Shown: positions 15,422-23,924 of the stretch, piece after piece | How the letters are laid out: each line of letters begins with the position of its first letter | How positions within the stretch are numbered: position 1 is the stretch's first letter | DNA from: Reyranella sp. | Lineage (GTDB): Bacteria; Pseudomonadota; Alphaproteobacteria; Reyranellales; Reyranellaceae | DNA: 49,601 nt | Reading direction: 5' to 3' | NCBI RefSeq assembly: GCF_017305915.1 | Contig: NZ_JAFKJN010000042.1 | Location: 1-49,601, forward strand | Translations under genes and position numbers: made by a program | Notes under the pieces: generated by a model | Database searches by the model: none | What the model was told of the DNA's origin: nothing | Seen by the model: only the letters and a program-made list of their open reading frames with translations

Positions 15422-16312
15422 CTAGGCCGCTTGTTCGAGGGTCGAGGCTGTATCACGCGTCGTGACGCGGCGCAGGTCGCGCGCCTTGGTGGTGTCGAAC
15501 GGCCGCGCGCGATGCATGGTGCAGCGGTTGTCCCAGATCACCAGGTCGCCCTCGCGCCATTTGTGGCCGTGCACGAACTGCGGCCTGGTCGCGTGCTCCA
15601 TCAGGTCCATCAGCAGCAGCCGGCCGTCGGGCACCGGCATGCCCTCGATGTGCGAGGCGTGCGCGGCGAGATAGAGTGTCTTGCGATGCGAGCCGGGATG
15701 GGTGCGCACCAGGCGCTGCGGCACCGGCGGCAGGCTCGCCAGCTCTTCGTCCGTGTACTTCGAGCGGTTGACGTCGAGCTGACCGCGCGAATGCCAGATC
15801 GAATGGATGGCGATCAGGCCTTCGAGCTGCTTCTTCGTGCCGTCGGGCAGCGCATCGTAGGCCGCGCGCATGTCGGCGAACTCGGTATCGCCGCCTTCAT
15901 CCGGAATGACGTGGGCATAGAGCAGCGACAGCGCGCCGGGGATGGCGCGGAACGAGGCGTCGGTATGCCACAGCCGGTTGGCCAGCCAGTCGAGCCGGCG
16001 CTTGGCGTTGGCGTCGAGGATGTTGCCGTCGCCGTCGAGGTTGGAGATGTCGGCGAGCTCGGTGCGCTCCAGGCGGTGTTTGATGCCGGTGTGCCGCGCG
16101 CGCTGGGCGGAGGAATGGATCGGCCCGAAATGGGCCGAGAAATCGATCTGCTGGGCGTCGGTGAGCGTCTGGCCGCGAAAGACCACGACCGCGTAGCGGT
16201 TGATTGCATCCGCGACGGCGTCGCGGTCGTTGGGCTGCAGCGGCCGCGCGAGATCGATGCCGGAGATCTCGGCGACGAAGGACGGGGTGATGGGCGCAAC
16301 CGTGATGCTCAC
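15422..16312 (-). CDS. TauD/TfdA family 2-oxoglutarate-dependent dioxygenase
   Basis: The 296-residue non-haem iron enzyme carries the facial triad: His-x-Asp in LWHTDASFRAIPG and the distal His in NRCTMHRARPFD, followed by the 2-oxoglutarate-binding Arg (DLRRVTTRD). TfdA cleaves 2,4-D and TauD cleaves taurine; the substrate here is not predictable. The D-2-hydroxyacid dehydrogenase starts 51 bp away on the other strand. Confidence 0.93.
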   Translation of the reverse strand: MSITVAPITPSFVAEISGIDLARPLQPNDRDAVADAINRYAVVVFRGQTLTDAQQIDFSAHFGPIHSSAQRARHTGIKHRLERTELADISNLDGDGNILDANAKRRLDWLANRLWHTDASFRAIPGALSLLYAHVIPDEGGDTEFADMRAAYDALPDGTKKQLEGLIAIHSIWHSRGQLDVNRSKYTDEELASLPPVPQRLVRTHPGSHRKTLYLAAHASHIEGMPVPDGRLLLMDLMEHATRPQFVHGHKWREGDLVIWDNRCTMHRARPFDTTKARDLRRVTTRDTASTLEQAA

Positions 16313-16363
16313 CGGAGCCTCCTGCGGCTATAGTGCGGCGACCATTTTCTCCCAGGAAACGCC

Positions 16364-17356
16364 ATGCCGCAAACCATCAAGCTCGCCCTGCTCGACGATT
16401 ACCAGAAGGTCGCCCTGCGCATGGCGGATTGGGACCGCCTGAAGAAGCGCGGCATCGAGATCACCGTGTTCCACGAGGCCTTCAAGTCGGTCGACGAGGC
16501 GGCGCAGAAGCTCGCGCCCTTCGAAATCCTCGGCCTGCTGCGCGAGCGCACGGCCTTCCCGCGCGCCCTGATCGAGAAGCTGCCGAACCTCAAGTTCATG
16601 GTGCTGACCGGCGCGCGTGCCGCCAGCCTCGACGACAAGGCGGCGGCGGAGCGCGGCATCCCGATCTCGACCACGCCGGGCGGAGGCTCCAACGCGGCGA
16701 CGGCCGAGCTCGGCTGGGCCCTGCTGATGATGTGTGCCCGCGACCTCGGCAAGGCCGAGCGGCTGGCGCGCACCGGCAAGTGGCACGACGGTATCGAGCA
16801 GGCGATCGTGCTCGAGGGCAAGCGGCTCGGCATCCTGGGTCTCGGCAAGCTCGGCAGCCGAGCCGCGCACTACGGCAAGGCCTTCGGCATGGAGGTCGTC
16901 GCCTGGAGCCAGAACCTCACACCCGAGAAGGCCGCGGCCGGCGGCGCCAAGTATGTCAGCAAGGACGAGCTGCTTTCGACCTCGGACTTCGTGTCGATCC
17001 ATCTCGCTCTGTCGGATCGCACGCGCGGCCTGATTGGCGCGGCCGATCTCGCCAAGATGAAGAAGACCGCGATCCTGGTGAACACCTCACGCGGTCCGAT
17101 CGTCGACGAGGCGGCGCTGATCGCGGCGCTCGAGAACCGCACGATCCTGCATGCCGGCCTCGACGTCTACGACAAGGAGCCGCTCTCGGCCGACCATCCC
17201 TTCACCAAGCTCGACAACGTCACCCTGATCCCGCACCTCGGCTACGTGGTCGAGGACAGCTACCGGCATTTCTACAAGGGCACGATCGAGGACATCGAGG
17301 CCTGGCTGGACGGCAAGCCGATCAACGTCCTCAACCCGGACGCGCTCAAGAAGTAG
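16364..17356 (+). CDS. D-2-hydroxyacid dehydrogenase
   Basis: The 330-residue NAD(P)-dependent enzyme has a catalytic N/C domain around a Rossmann core: GILGLGKLGSRAA (nucleotide loop), NTSRGPIVDEAAL with the substrate-binding Arg, the DVYDKEPL Glu region and the PHLGYV catalytic His. Members reduce 2-keto acids to D-2-hydroxy acids; phosphoglycerate dehydrogenase is a longer relative with an ACT domain, which is absent here. The ATG follows CCAGGAAACGCC. Confidence 0.93.
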   Translation: MPQTIKLALLDDYQKVALRMADWDRLKKRGIEITVFHEAFKSVDEAAQKLAPFEILGLLRERTAFPRALIEKLPNLKFMVLTGARAASLDDKAAAERGIPISTTPGGGSNAATAELGWALLMMCARDLGKAERLARTGKWHDGIEQAIVLEGKRLGILGLGKLGSRAAHYGKAFGMEVVAWSQNLTPEKAAAGGAKYVSKDELLSTSDFVSIHLALSDRTRGLIGAADLAKMKKTAILVNTSRGPIVDEAALIAALENRTILHAGLDVYDKEPLSADHPFTKLDNVTLIPHLGYVVEDSYRHFYKGTIEDIEAWLDGKPINVLNPDALKK

Positions 17357-17368
17357 GTCAGCGGTTCT

Positions 17369-17433
17369 GTCATCCCGAGCGCAGCGAGGGATCCTTCCGG
17401 GCCAGAAAGATCCCTCGCTTCGCTCGGGATGAC
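17369..17433. repeat. 65-nt long hairpin repeat
   Basis: Two 25-bp arms (17369-17393 and 17409-17433), starting GTCATCCCGAGCG and ending CGCTCGGGATGAC, pair with one mismatch around a 15-nt loop. A single arm recurs at 32635-32659. Palindromes with this exact arm are common repetitive units in alpha- and other proteobacteria. It may also end transcription of the dehydrogenase gene. Confidence 0.85.
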
Positions 17434-17449
17434 AAATTTTAGATTTGGA

Positions 17450-17476
17450 TGTCGATTCCGGGCGCTCTCGAACGTC
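17450..17476 (+). promoter_or_regulatory. ECF42-type promoter 1
   Basis: TGTCGA (17450-17455), a 17-nt spacer and CGTC (17473-17476), 28 nt upstream of the first YCII gene. TGTCGA with a CG[A/T]C -10 element is the motif reported for ECF42-group sigma factors, and such a sigma gene lies in the same cluster. An identical arrangement occurs at 17881-17907. Confidence 0.75.
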
Positions 17477-17504
17477 AATCGGAGAGCCCTCAAGGGAGGT
17501 CGAC

Positions 17505-17912
17505 ATGGCGGCCTATTTGCTCATCCTGCATCGCGACCGTAACCGGCCGGCGCTTTCGCCGGCGGAAATGGCTGAGATCGTGCGGCGCTATGCCGAGTGG
17601 GGCGATGCCTTGCGCGCCAGGGGAAAGCTCATCAGCAGCGAGAAGCTCGCTCCCGGCGGCCATTGTATCCGCCGGCAGGAAGGCGCGCTGCTCGTCACCG
17701 ACGGGCCGTATGCCGAGACCCGCGACGTGATCGGCGGCTACTATGTGTTCGAGGCTGAGGACGAGGCCGAGGCGTTGGCCATCGCCAAGTCGAGTCCCCA
17801 CCTCTGGAGTACCAACTGGATCGAGCTGCGCGCCGTCGACCGTGACGCAGTGGCCGAGGCGAGAGCCCGCGTGGAAGAGATGTCGATTCCCGCCGGTGCC
17901 GAACGTCGTTGA
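17505..17912 (+). CDS. YCII/DGPF-domain protein 1
   Basis: The 135-residue protein has the YCII-related fold with the motif TDGPYAETRDVIGGYYVFEA, where the usual DGPF is DGPY. Such proteins are small ferredoxin-like barrels, nearly always encoded beside ECF42 sigma factors; their chemistry is unknown. GGGAGG lies 6 nt before the ATG at 17505. It is about half identical to the next gene, so a tandem duplication is likely. Confidence 0.88.
   Translation: MAAYLLILHRDRNRPALSPAEMAEIVRRYAEWGDALRARGKLISSEKLAPGGHCIRRQEGALLVTDGPYAETRDVIGGYYVFEAEDEAEALAIAKSSPHLWSTNWIELRAVDRDAVAEARARVEEMSIPAGAERR
17881..17907 (+). promoter_or_regulatory. ECF42-type promoter 2
   Basis: TGTCGA (17881-17886), a 17-nt spacer and CGTC (17904-17907). 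It overlaps the last codons of YCII gene 1 and lies 42 nt before YCII gene 2. The spacer begins TTCC and ends GAA exactly as in promoter 1, so the two are related by duplication or strong selection. Confidence 0.7.
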
Positions 17913-17949
17913 GGTGGCAGGCAACTGCCACAAACCGAAGGAGATCGAC

Positions 17950-18330
17950 ATGGCTCAATTCATGGCATTGTTGCACCAGGCCCCCAACGACAACGTCGAC
18001 CTGCCGCGCGAGAAGATGCTGGAGATGACCAAGCGCTACATGGCTTGGGCGGACAGCATGCGTCAGCGCGGCAAGCTGGTGGGCGGCGAGAAGCTCGCGG
18101 CGCATGGCGGCCGCCAGTTCCGGGTCAAGGACGGCAAGACCGTCGTCAGCGACGGCCCTTATGCAGAGGCCAAGGACGTGGTCGGCGGTTATTTCGTGAT
18201 CGAGGCCAAGGACCTGGCCGAGGCCGAGGCGCTGCTCCTCGACTGCCCGCACTTCACCCTGTCGCCGACCAACTGGGCCGAGCTGCGGCCGATCGACGAC
18301 ATGAGCCAGGCGCGCGCCGCGGCGGGCTGA
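17950..18330 (+). CDS. YCII/DGPF-domain protein 2
   Basis: The 126-residue protein starts MAQFMALLHQAPND and contains SDGPYAEAKDVVGGYFVIEA, aligned with the same block of the preceding gene. AAGGAG at about 17938 precedes the ATG at 17950. Its stop overlaps the sigma-factor start (TGATG), so the two are translated together. Confidence 0.88.
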   Translation: MAQFMALLHQAPNDNVDLPREKMLEMTKRYMAWADSMRQRGKLVGGEKLAAHGGRQFRVKDGKTVVSDGPYAEAKDVVGGYFVIEAKDLAEAEALLLDCPHFTLSPTNWAELRPIDDMSQARAAAG

Positions 18331-19553
18331 TGGATCGCACCGTCCACCGGCTCGTCGATTCGCTCGCCCGCGATTCGACGAGCCGGCTGGTCGCCGCCCT
18401 GGCGCGGCGGTTGGGCGCCGGCCGCATCGCCGTCGCCGAGGACGCCGTCCAGCACGCCCTGATGCAGGCGCTGTCGCTCTGGCCGTTCAAGGGAGTGCCC
18501 GACCGGCCCGAGGCCTGGCTGGCGACCGTCGCCCGCAACCGCGCGCTCGATCTGTTGCGCAGCGAGCAGCGCAGCCTGGCGCTCGCCGAGGAGCTGGTGC
18601 CGCTGGCGGCGGCGGCCGATGCCGGCGAAGGCCGATTCGACAGGGAGCTGAACGACGACGAGCTGGCGCTGCTGTTCGCCGTCTGCCATCCGGTGCTGTC
18701 GCCGGAGATGCGCGTCACCTTCGCGCTCAAGACGGTGTGCGGCCTGACCGTGCCGCAGATCGCCGCCGGCCTGTTGTCCGAGCCGACCGCGATCGCGCAG
18801 CGCCTGGTCCGCGCGCGTCGCCAGCTCGAGACGGCCAACGTCGCCATCGAGACGCCGCCGCCCGATGCACTGCCCGAGCGCGCCGAGTCGGTGCGCACCG
18901 CGCTCTACCTGATGTTCAACGAAGGCTACTCGGCATCGTCCGGCGAGGCGCTGGTGCATCCTGAGTTCTGTGTCGAAGCGGTGCGGCTGGCGCGCGCGCT
19001 GGCCGCGCATCCGATGACTGCCGGCCCTGCGAGCGACGCGCTGGCAGCGTTGCTGGCGCTGACAGCGGCGCGCCTGCCGACCCGGGTCGGGCCGGACGGC
19101 GTGGCGCAACTGCTGGAAGACCAGCCGCGCGATCAATGGGACCAGAACCTGATCGCGCTCGGGCTTGTTCAACTTGGACAATCGGCGCGCGGCGAGGAAC
19201 TCACGGTCTGGCATCTGCGCGCGGAGATCGCCTTGCTGCATTCGACGGCGCCCAGCGCCGACGAGACCGACTGGCCGCGCATTGCGGCGATCTACGATCA
19301 ACTGATCGCGATCGATCCGTCCCCCATGGTGGCGCTCGCCCGTGCGGTTGCGATCGGTCGTGCGAAAGGTGCAGCGGTGGGCTTGGCGGCGCTGCCGGAG
19401 ATGTCGGGCAACCCCTACGCCGAAGCGGCGCGCGGCGTGTTCCTGTCGGAGGTGGGCCGCTCGGCCGAGGCGCGTGGCTATTTCGAGAAGGCTTTGGCGC
19501 TCGCGCGTACCGAGCCCGAGCGCCGGCTGATGGAGCGGCGATTGCGGTCCTGA
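18330..19553 (+). CDS. ECF42-type RNA polymerase sigma factor with C-terminal extension
   Basis: The 407-residue protein has sigma region 2 (AEDAVQHALMQALSLWPFKGVPDRPEAWLATVARNRA split over residues 30-70), region 4 (LKTVCGLTVPQIAAGLLSEP, about 125-160) and a long C-terminal domain of about 220 residues rich in TPR-like helices with LYLMFNEGYSASSGE. This extension replaces an anti-sigma factor in the ECF42 group. The two adjacent DGPF genes confirm the group. Presumed to transcribe its own cluster from the two TGTCGA-N17-CGTC promoters. Confidence 0.92.
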   Translation: MDRTVHRLVDSLARDSTSRLVAALARRLGAGRIAVAEDAVQHALMQALSLWPFKGVPDRPEAWLATVARNRALDLLRSEQRSLALAEELVPLAAAADAGEGRFDRELNDDELALLFAVCHPVLSPEMRVTFALKTVCGLTVPQIAAGLLSEPTAIAQRLVRARRQLETANVAIETPPPDALPERAESVRTALYLMFNEGYSASSGEALVHPEFCVEAVRLARALAAHPMTAGPASDALAALLALTAARLPTRVGPDGVAQLLEDQPRDQWDQNLIALGLVQLGQSARGEELTVWHLRAEIALLHSTAPSADETDWPRIAAIYDQLIAIDPSPMVALARAVAIGRAKGAAVGLAALPEMSGNPYAEAARGVFLSEVGRSAEARGYFEKALALARTEPERRLMERRLRS

Positions 19554-19703
19554 AGAGCGACCTTCGAGGCCGATTCAGAACTCCTCGCGAAATTTGTTTT
19601 TCGGGCCGACGTAAATTTTCCACCGGCCGAGCCTCGATTTCCGGGGAGATCTCGGGCGCGAGCCCCAAAGACAACGAATTCGGCGCGTGCGCCGACTGCA
19701 TTA
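19554..19703. other. gene-free stretch downstream of the sigma factor
   Basis: The 150 nt after the sigma stop hold no plausible gene and no clear terminator. The base composition drops in GC compared with the flanking genes. It leads directly into repeat copy B. Confidence 0.4.
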
Positions 19704-19960
19704 CGGGCAATGGACGGCGATTCGAAGCAGCAAACAGGGGCTTTTTTCCTCGGCCATTGCCCATAATAGGTGTTCGGTGCGCGATGGCGCAGTGTGGCGC
19801 GTATGATGATCATTGCGCTGAGCCTGCTGTCGCTCTTGTGTCTCCAATGCCGCTCCGAAACCCTGGAAAGGTGTTTTTTCGGGGGCCCCCGGGGTCGGTG
19901 GATTCGTGGACTCCGGGGCGAAAATGCCGATGCCATCGGCATCGAACCGGTCCACGGTGG
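19704..19960. repeat. dispersed intergenic repeat, copy B (diverged)
   Basis: Shares with copies A and C the ACGGGCAATGGA edge (copy C), the GGCCATTGCCCATA segment (copy A), the CAGTGTGGCGCGTATGATGA core (about 19790-19809), a poly-T/G tract and the GATGCCATCGGCAT palindrome (about 19930-19943). The terminal GTCCCA hairpin of A and C is replaced by GGTCCAC...GTGTGG. The rest up to 20045 shows no gene. It sits between two convergent genes. Confidence 0.5.
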
Positions 19961-20045
19961 TGTGGATTCTTGCGGACTTTCGTGGACTCCCGGCAGGGAC
20001 GATTCGAGCTCCGGTCGAGACGAGCGGAGCTCGACCCACAGCGCT

Positions 20046-21296
20046 CTAGGTCCTGAACCGCAGCAACAGGTGGTTGACGCCGTTCAGCTTGACGTAGAGG
20101 TCCTCGAACTGGGCGTAGAAATCCTCCCAGCGCGGCAGGCCGCCTTGCGCACCCATCGCGGTGTAGATCTCGGCCACCGACTTGCGGCCGTCGATCTGGC
20201 TGATGATGCGCGGTGCCAGCGCCGGCAGTTGCGCCCGCCACGGGAAGCCGTCGAGGTTGGCGATCAGCGGCGCGCCGGGCTGCAGGCTGGCGGCGAGCGT
20301 CGGCCCATCCATCTCGCGCAGCACCGGGATCGACTGGGTGTCCTCGGGCCGCGCCACCGTGTCGAAGCCGGCGCGCGTGGCATAGAAGACGTGGGTGCGC
20401 AGGTTGCCCGCGAGGCGCTCGGCGAAGGCGGCGCGCTCCAGCAGCGGCAGCGCGCTCGCCAGCCGCGCGATCACCGGATCGCTCATGTAGGTCGAGGGCT
20501 CGTAGCGCACCGGCTCGAGGAAGGCGACGACGCGCAGGCCGGCGCTCGCGGCCATGTCGCCGATCTCCGGCACGGTGTAGGCGCGGTCGATGCTGTGCAG
20601 CAGCAGGTCGTAGAGCCCGGCATCGCCGCCGGTGACGTGGTCGTTGAGATAGGGATTGCGGCGGAACAGGTTGGTGGTCGGCAGGAAGCGGATCAGCCGC
20701 TTGGCCATGGCGATGCGGTCGTTGACCTTCATCGACAGCGGCGCCAGCGTGCGCAGCAGCTCCTGCATCGGATAGACGCCGGTGCGGCCGTACTGGCCGT
20801 AGAGCATGATGCCGACGCCGCCCTCGTCGCGGAGCACCGAGGCCAGCGCCTGCATGCCGGCCGTCGGGTCGGGCAGGTGGTGCAGCACGCCGGTGCAGTC
20901 GACGTAGTCGAACTCGCCGATCGCCATGCCCGGCAGGTCGAGCAGCGAGCCGGTCAGGAAGGTGATGTTGCGCAGGCCGCGGACCTTGGCGCGGGCCTCG
21001 CAGATCGCCCGCGAGGCGGTCGACAGATCGAGATAGACGACCTCGCCCGGGCAGCGCCGGTCGACCAGTTGCTGGGCCAGCATGATGCAGGCATCGCCGG
21101 TGCCGCCGCCGGCCACCAGGGCGCGAAAGGGCCGGGCGAAGTTGAGCCGGCCGGAGAACAGGTAATGGTTGACCTCGAGGATATGGCTCGGGGTGCCGGT
21201 GATCAGCCGCAGGGCCTCCTCGCGCGGGTCGCGCGGCGGGTAGGGCAGCGCCTCGTACTGCGCGCGCACCTCGTCCAACGGCTGGGGAACGGTCAT
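20046..21296 (-). CDS. class I SAM-dependent methyltransferase with C-terminal regulatory-like domain
   Basis: The 416-residue protein starts with a short lead containing YEALPYPPRDP, then a class I core with the SAM loop LVAGGGTGDACIMLA, an acidic strand end (VYLDLS) and DYVDCTGVLHHLPDP. After residue 240 comes a 170-residue extension ending in IISQIDGRKSVAEIYTAM, similar to the small winged-helix (PqqD-like) segments that follow some methyltransferases. The start codon lies 1 bp from the divergent start in the frame of the next gene. Substrate unknown. Confidence 0.85.
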   Translation of the reverse strand: MTVPQPLDEVRAQYEALPYPPRDPREEALRLITGTPSHILEVNHYLFSGRLNFARPFRALVAGGGTGDACIMLAQQLVDRRCPGEVVYLDLSTASRAICEARAKVRGLRNITFLTGSLLDLPGMAIGEFDYVDCTGVLHHLPDPTAGMQALASVLRDEGGVGIMLYGQYGRTGVYPMQELLRTLAPLSMKVNDRIAMAKRLIRFLPTTNLFRRNPYLNDHVTGGDAGLYDLLLHSIDRAYTVPEIGDMAASAGLRVVAFLEPVRYEPSTYMSDPVIARLASALPLLERAAFAERLAGNLRTHVFYATRAGFDTVARPEDTQSIPVLREMDGPTLAASLQPGAPLIANLDGFPWRAQLPALAPRIISQIDGRKSVAEIYTAMGAQGGLPRWEDFYAQFEDLYVKLNGVNHLLLRFRT

Positions 21297-21303
21297 TATG
21301 ACC
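21291..21303. promoter_or_regulatory. palindrome spanning divergent ATG codons
   Basis: GGTCATTATGACC is a perfect 13-bp palindrome whose two halves contain the ATG of the minus-strand methyltransferase (21296-21294) and an ATG of the plus-strand frame (21298-21300). The symmetry could be an operator or a coincidence of facing ATG codons. Confidence 0.3.
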
Positions 21304-21330
21304 TTGGTTCATGCTACAAATTCCCCGGTC

Positions 21331-21903
21331 ATGAAAGGCTATTTCGGCATCGGGGTTGAGGGCATCAGCAAGGCGGTGAACGTGGGAACGCTGTTCCGCA
21401 CCGCCCACGCCTTCGGCGCCTCGTTCGTGTTCACCGTGCGCGCCCAATACAACAGGCGCGAGGGCGGTCACGTCGACACGTCCGACACGCCGCGTTCGGT
21501 TCCGACCCATCATTTCGCCGGGCTGGAGGACTTCCGCCTGCCGCTCGGCTGCCGGCTGGTCGGGATCGAGATCACCGACGACGCGATCGAGCTGCCGTCG
21601 TTCCGCCATCCGCGCCAGGCGGCCTACATCCTGGGCGCCGAGCGCGAGGGCCTGTCGGCGGACATACAGTCGCGCTGCGATTATGTGGTGAAGATCCCCA
21701 CCGCCTTCTCGGTCAATCTCGGCGTGGCTGGGGCGCTGATCATGTACGACCGGCTGATCAGCCTCGGCCGCCACGCGCCGCGGCCGGTGGCCGAGGGCGC
21801 GCCGACCGAAGCCGCACCGCTGCCGGTGTTCGGCGACCCGATCTACAAGCGCAAGCAGCGCCAGCGCGCCCGCGCCCAATCGAAAGCAGAGGCCAAGACA
21901 TGA
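21331..21903 (+). CDS. TrmH/SpoU family RNA 2'-O-methyltransferase
   Basis: About 190 residues with the three SPOUT motifs: GISKAVNVGTLFRTAHAFGA (motif 1), YILGAEREGLS (motif 2) and VKIPTAFSVNLGVAGALIMYD (motif 3), which form the trefoil-knot SAM site. The tail is basic (YKRKQRQRARAQSK) as in RNA-binding members. The ATG at 21331 (MKGYFGIG) fits homologous starts; the upstream ATG at 21298 adds 11 residues. The stop overlaps the next gene (ATGA). Confidence 0.9.
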   Translation: MKGYFGIGVEGISKAVNVGTLFRTAHAFGASFVFTVRAQYNRREGGHVDTSDTPRSVPTHHFAGLEDFRLPLGCRLVGIEITDDAIELPSFRHPRQAAYILGAEREGLSADIQSRCDYVVKIPTAFSVNLGVAGALIMYDRLISLGRHAPRPVAEGAPTEAAPLPVFGDPIYKRKQRQRARAQSKAEAKT

Positions 21904-22457
21904 CCGCACGCCTCGGCCTGGTGGTCGTCGGCGGCCTGCTGCTGGTGCAGGCCATCACCCTGCATCTGCTGGGCCGGGTCTGGATCTGCGAATGCGGCAC
22001 GATCCGGCTGTGGGTCGGCGACATGCATTCGTCGGAGCTGTCGCAGCAGATCATGGACGTCTACACGCCGAGCCACGTCATCCACGGCATGCTGTTCTAC
22101 GGCCTGCTCCATCTGCTGATGCCGCGGGCGCCGGTGCTGCTGCGGCTGGCGATCGCCGTCGGCATCGAGGCCGCCTGGGAGATCGCCGAGAACTCGCCAC
22201 CGGTGATCGCCGAGTACCGCAAGCAGGCGACCGCCGCCGGCTACACCGGCGACAGCATCCTGAACTCGCTGCTGGACACCGTGGCGATGATGATCGGCTT
22301 CACCCTGGCCCGGCTGCTGCCCTGGCAGGTCACGGTGGCCTTGGCGATCATTGCCGAAGTGACCACCGGCGTGTTGTTCCACGACAACCTGACGCTCAAT
22401 ATCTTGAACTTTATTCATCGTTTTCCGGCGATCGAGGCTTGGCAGCGCAGGGTCTAG
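21900..22457 (+). CDS. DUF2585 family membrane protein
   Basis: The 185-residue protein has about four transmembrane helices and the family blocks WICECGTIRLWVGD, SQQIMDVYTPSHVIHGMLFY, EAAWEIAENSPPVIAEYR and a helix ending NLTLNILNFIHRF. DUF2585 is found mainly in Alphaproteobacteria; function unknown. It starts inside the TrmH stop (ATGA), indicating one transcript. Confidence 0.9.
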   Translation: MTARLGLVVVGGLLLVQAITLHLLGRVWICECGTIRLWVGDMHSSELSQQIMDVYTPSHVIHGMLFYGLLHLLMPRAPVLLRLAIAVGIEAAWEIAENSPPVIAEYRKQATAAGYTGDSILNSLLDTVAMMIGFTLARLLPWQVTVALAIIAEVTTGVLFHDNLTLNILNFIHRFPAIEAWQRRV

Positions 22458-22491
22458 CGGGGCGGGGTCCAATGCACTATTTCAACGCCAA

Positions 22492-23628
22492 ATGCCGGTC
22501 CTGACCCCCGAGCCGCTGCAGATCGTGGAGCCGTTCCGCGGCCGCAACGACACGCGCCGCAACCTGGTCGGCCTGTCGCGCGACGCCCTGAAGGCGACCC
22601 TGGCCGAGGCCGGGCTGGAGCCGTTCCGCGCCCGCCAGGTCTGGCAGTGGATCTACTGGCACGGCGTCACCGACTTCGGGTTGATGACCAACATCGCCAA
22701 GAAGACGCAGGGGCGGCTGGCCGAGCTGTTCGTCATCGAGCGGCCGCAGATCGTCACCGAGCAGCGCTCGGTCGACGGCACCCGCAAGTGGCTGCTGCGC
22801 TTCCCCGACGGCAACGAGGCCGAGACGGTCAACATCCCGGAGGAGGATCGCGGCTCGGTCTGCATCTCGAGCCAGGTCGGCTGCACGCTGACCTGCAGCT
22901 TCTGCCACACCGGCACCCAGCCGCTGGTGCGCAACCTGACGCCGGACGAGATCGTCGGCCAGTTCATGGTGGCACGCGACAGCTACGGCGAATGGCCGAC
23001 GCCGACCGAGACCACGCGCATGCTTAGCAACATCGTCATGATGGGCATGGGCGAGCCGCTCTACAACTTCGACAACGTCGCGACCGCGTTGAAGATCGTG
23101 ATGGACGAGCAGGGCATCGCCCTCAGCCGCCGCCGCATCACCCTCTCGACCTCCGGCGTCGTCCCGATGATCCCGAAGGTGGGCGAGGTGCTGGACGTGA
23201 ACCTCGCGGTGTCGCTGCACGCGGTGAACGACGAGGTCCGCGACACGCTGGTGCCGATCAATCGCAAGTGGCCGATCAAGGAGCTGCTGAAGGCGTGCGC
23301 CGCCTATCCCGGCGCCAGGAACAGCCGGCGCATCACCTTCGAGTACGCCATGCTGAAGGGCGTCAACGACAGCGACGCCGACGCGCGCGAGCTGGTGCGG
23401 ATCCTGACGCCGATCCACGCCAAGGTGAACCTGATCCCGTTCAATCCCTGGCCGGGCGCGCCCTACGAGTGCAGCTCGAACAACCGCATCCACCGCTTCG
23501 CCGAGATCGTCAACGACGGCGGCCTCAGCGCCCCGGTGCGCACGCCGCGCGGCCGCGACATCTCCGCCGCCTGCGGCCAGCTCAAGAGCGAGAGCGTGCG
23601 GGCGAAGGGCCAGCGCGTCCGACTTTGA
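22492..23628 (+). CDS. rlmN: RlmN 23S rRNA A2503 / tRNA A37 C2-methyltransferase
   Basis: The 378-residue radical SAM enzyme methylates C2 of A2503 in 23S rRNA and A37 of some tRNAs. It shows the N-terminal helical RNA-binding domain (FRARQVWQWIYWHGV), the cluster motif C131-x3-C135-x2-C138 (CTLTCSFC), MGMGEPLYNFDNV, and the C-terminal catalytic Cys in ISAACGQL. Length and motifs are complete. It follows DUF2585 by 34 nt. Confidence 0.97.
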   Translation: MPVLTPEPLQIVEPFRGRNDTRRNLVGLSRDALKATLAEAGLEPFRARQVWQWIYWHGVTDFGLMTNIAKKTQGRLAELFVIERPQIVTEQRSVDGTRKWLLRFPDGNEAETVNIPEEDRGSVCISSQVGCTLTCSFCHTGTQPLVRNLTPDEIVGQFMVARDSYGEWPTPTETTRMLSNIVMMGMGEPLYNFDNVATALKIVMDEQGIALSRRRITLSTSGVVPMIPKVGEVLDVNLAVSLHAVNDEVRDTLVPINRKWPIKELLKACAAYPGARNSRRITFEYAMLKGVNDSDADARELVRILTPIHAKVNLIPFNPWPGAPYECSSNNRIHRFAEIVNDGGLSAPVRTPRGRDISAACGQLKSESVRAKGQRVRL

Positions 23629-23638
23629 CGCGACACGG

Positions 23639-23652
23639 TCTTACTTGTAAGA
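23639..23652. promoter_or_regulatory. VapBC operator palindrome
   Basis: TCTTAC-TT-GTAAGA is a perfect inverted repeat ending 8 nt before the antitoxin ATG. Antitoxins of the AbrB/MazE-fold type bind such sites to repress their own operon. Confidence 0.6.
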
Positions 23653-23660
23653 TACTGCTG

Positions 23661-23924
23661 ATGGAAACCAAGATTTCGAGCAAGGGACAGGTCGTGCTGC
23701 CGAAGGCGCTTCGCGACAAGCGGCGCTGGAAGATCGGCACGCGCCTGACCGTGGAAGAGCGCGTCGACGGGGTTTTGCTCAAGCCCGTCGAGAAGACGAA
23801 GAAGCTCACCATCGACGACTGGGCGGGCATCTTCAGATACAAGGGGCCGACTCGAACGATCGGGGAAATGGACGCTGCGATCGTAGAGGAGGTTCGCCGG
23901 CGGCATGCGCGCGGTCGATACTAA
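23661..23924 (+). CDS. VapB-type antitoxin (AbrB/SpoVT fold)
   Basis: The 87-residue protein has an N-terminal AbrB-like DNA-binding swapped-hairpin (METKISSKGQVVLPKALRD ... GTRLTVEERVDGVLLKP) and a C-terminal tail (DDWAGIFRYKGPTRTIGEMD) that would wrap the toxin. It overlaps the toxin gene by 20 nt. Confidence 0.9.
   Translation: METKISSKGQVVLPKALRDKRRWKIGTRLTVEERVDGVLLKPVEKTKKLTIDDWAGIFRYKGPTRTIGEMDAAIVEEVRRRHARGRY

Noticed and set aside
16329..16334. TATAGT as -10 box for the hydroxyacid dehydrogenase
   Set aside because: No acceptable -35 element lies 15-19 nt upstream.
19770..21909. Long open frames on both strands (529 and 699 residues) over the methyltransferase region
   Set aside because: They run through the intergenic repeat and antisense to the clear methyltransferase and TrmH genes, with low-complexity translations.
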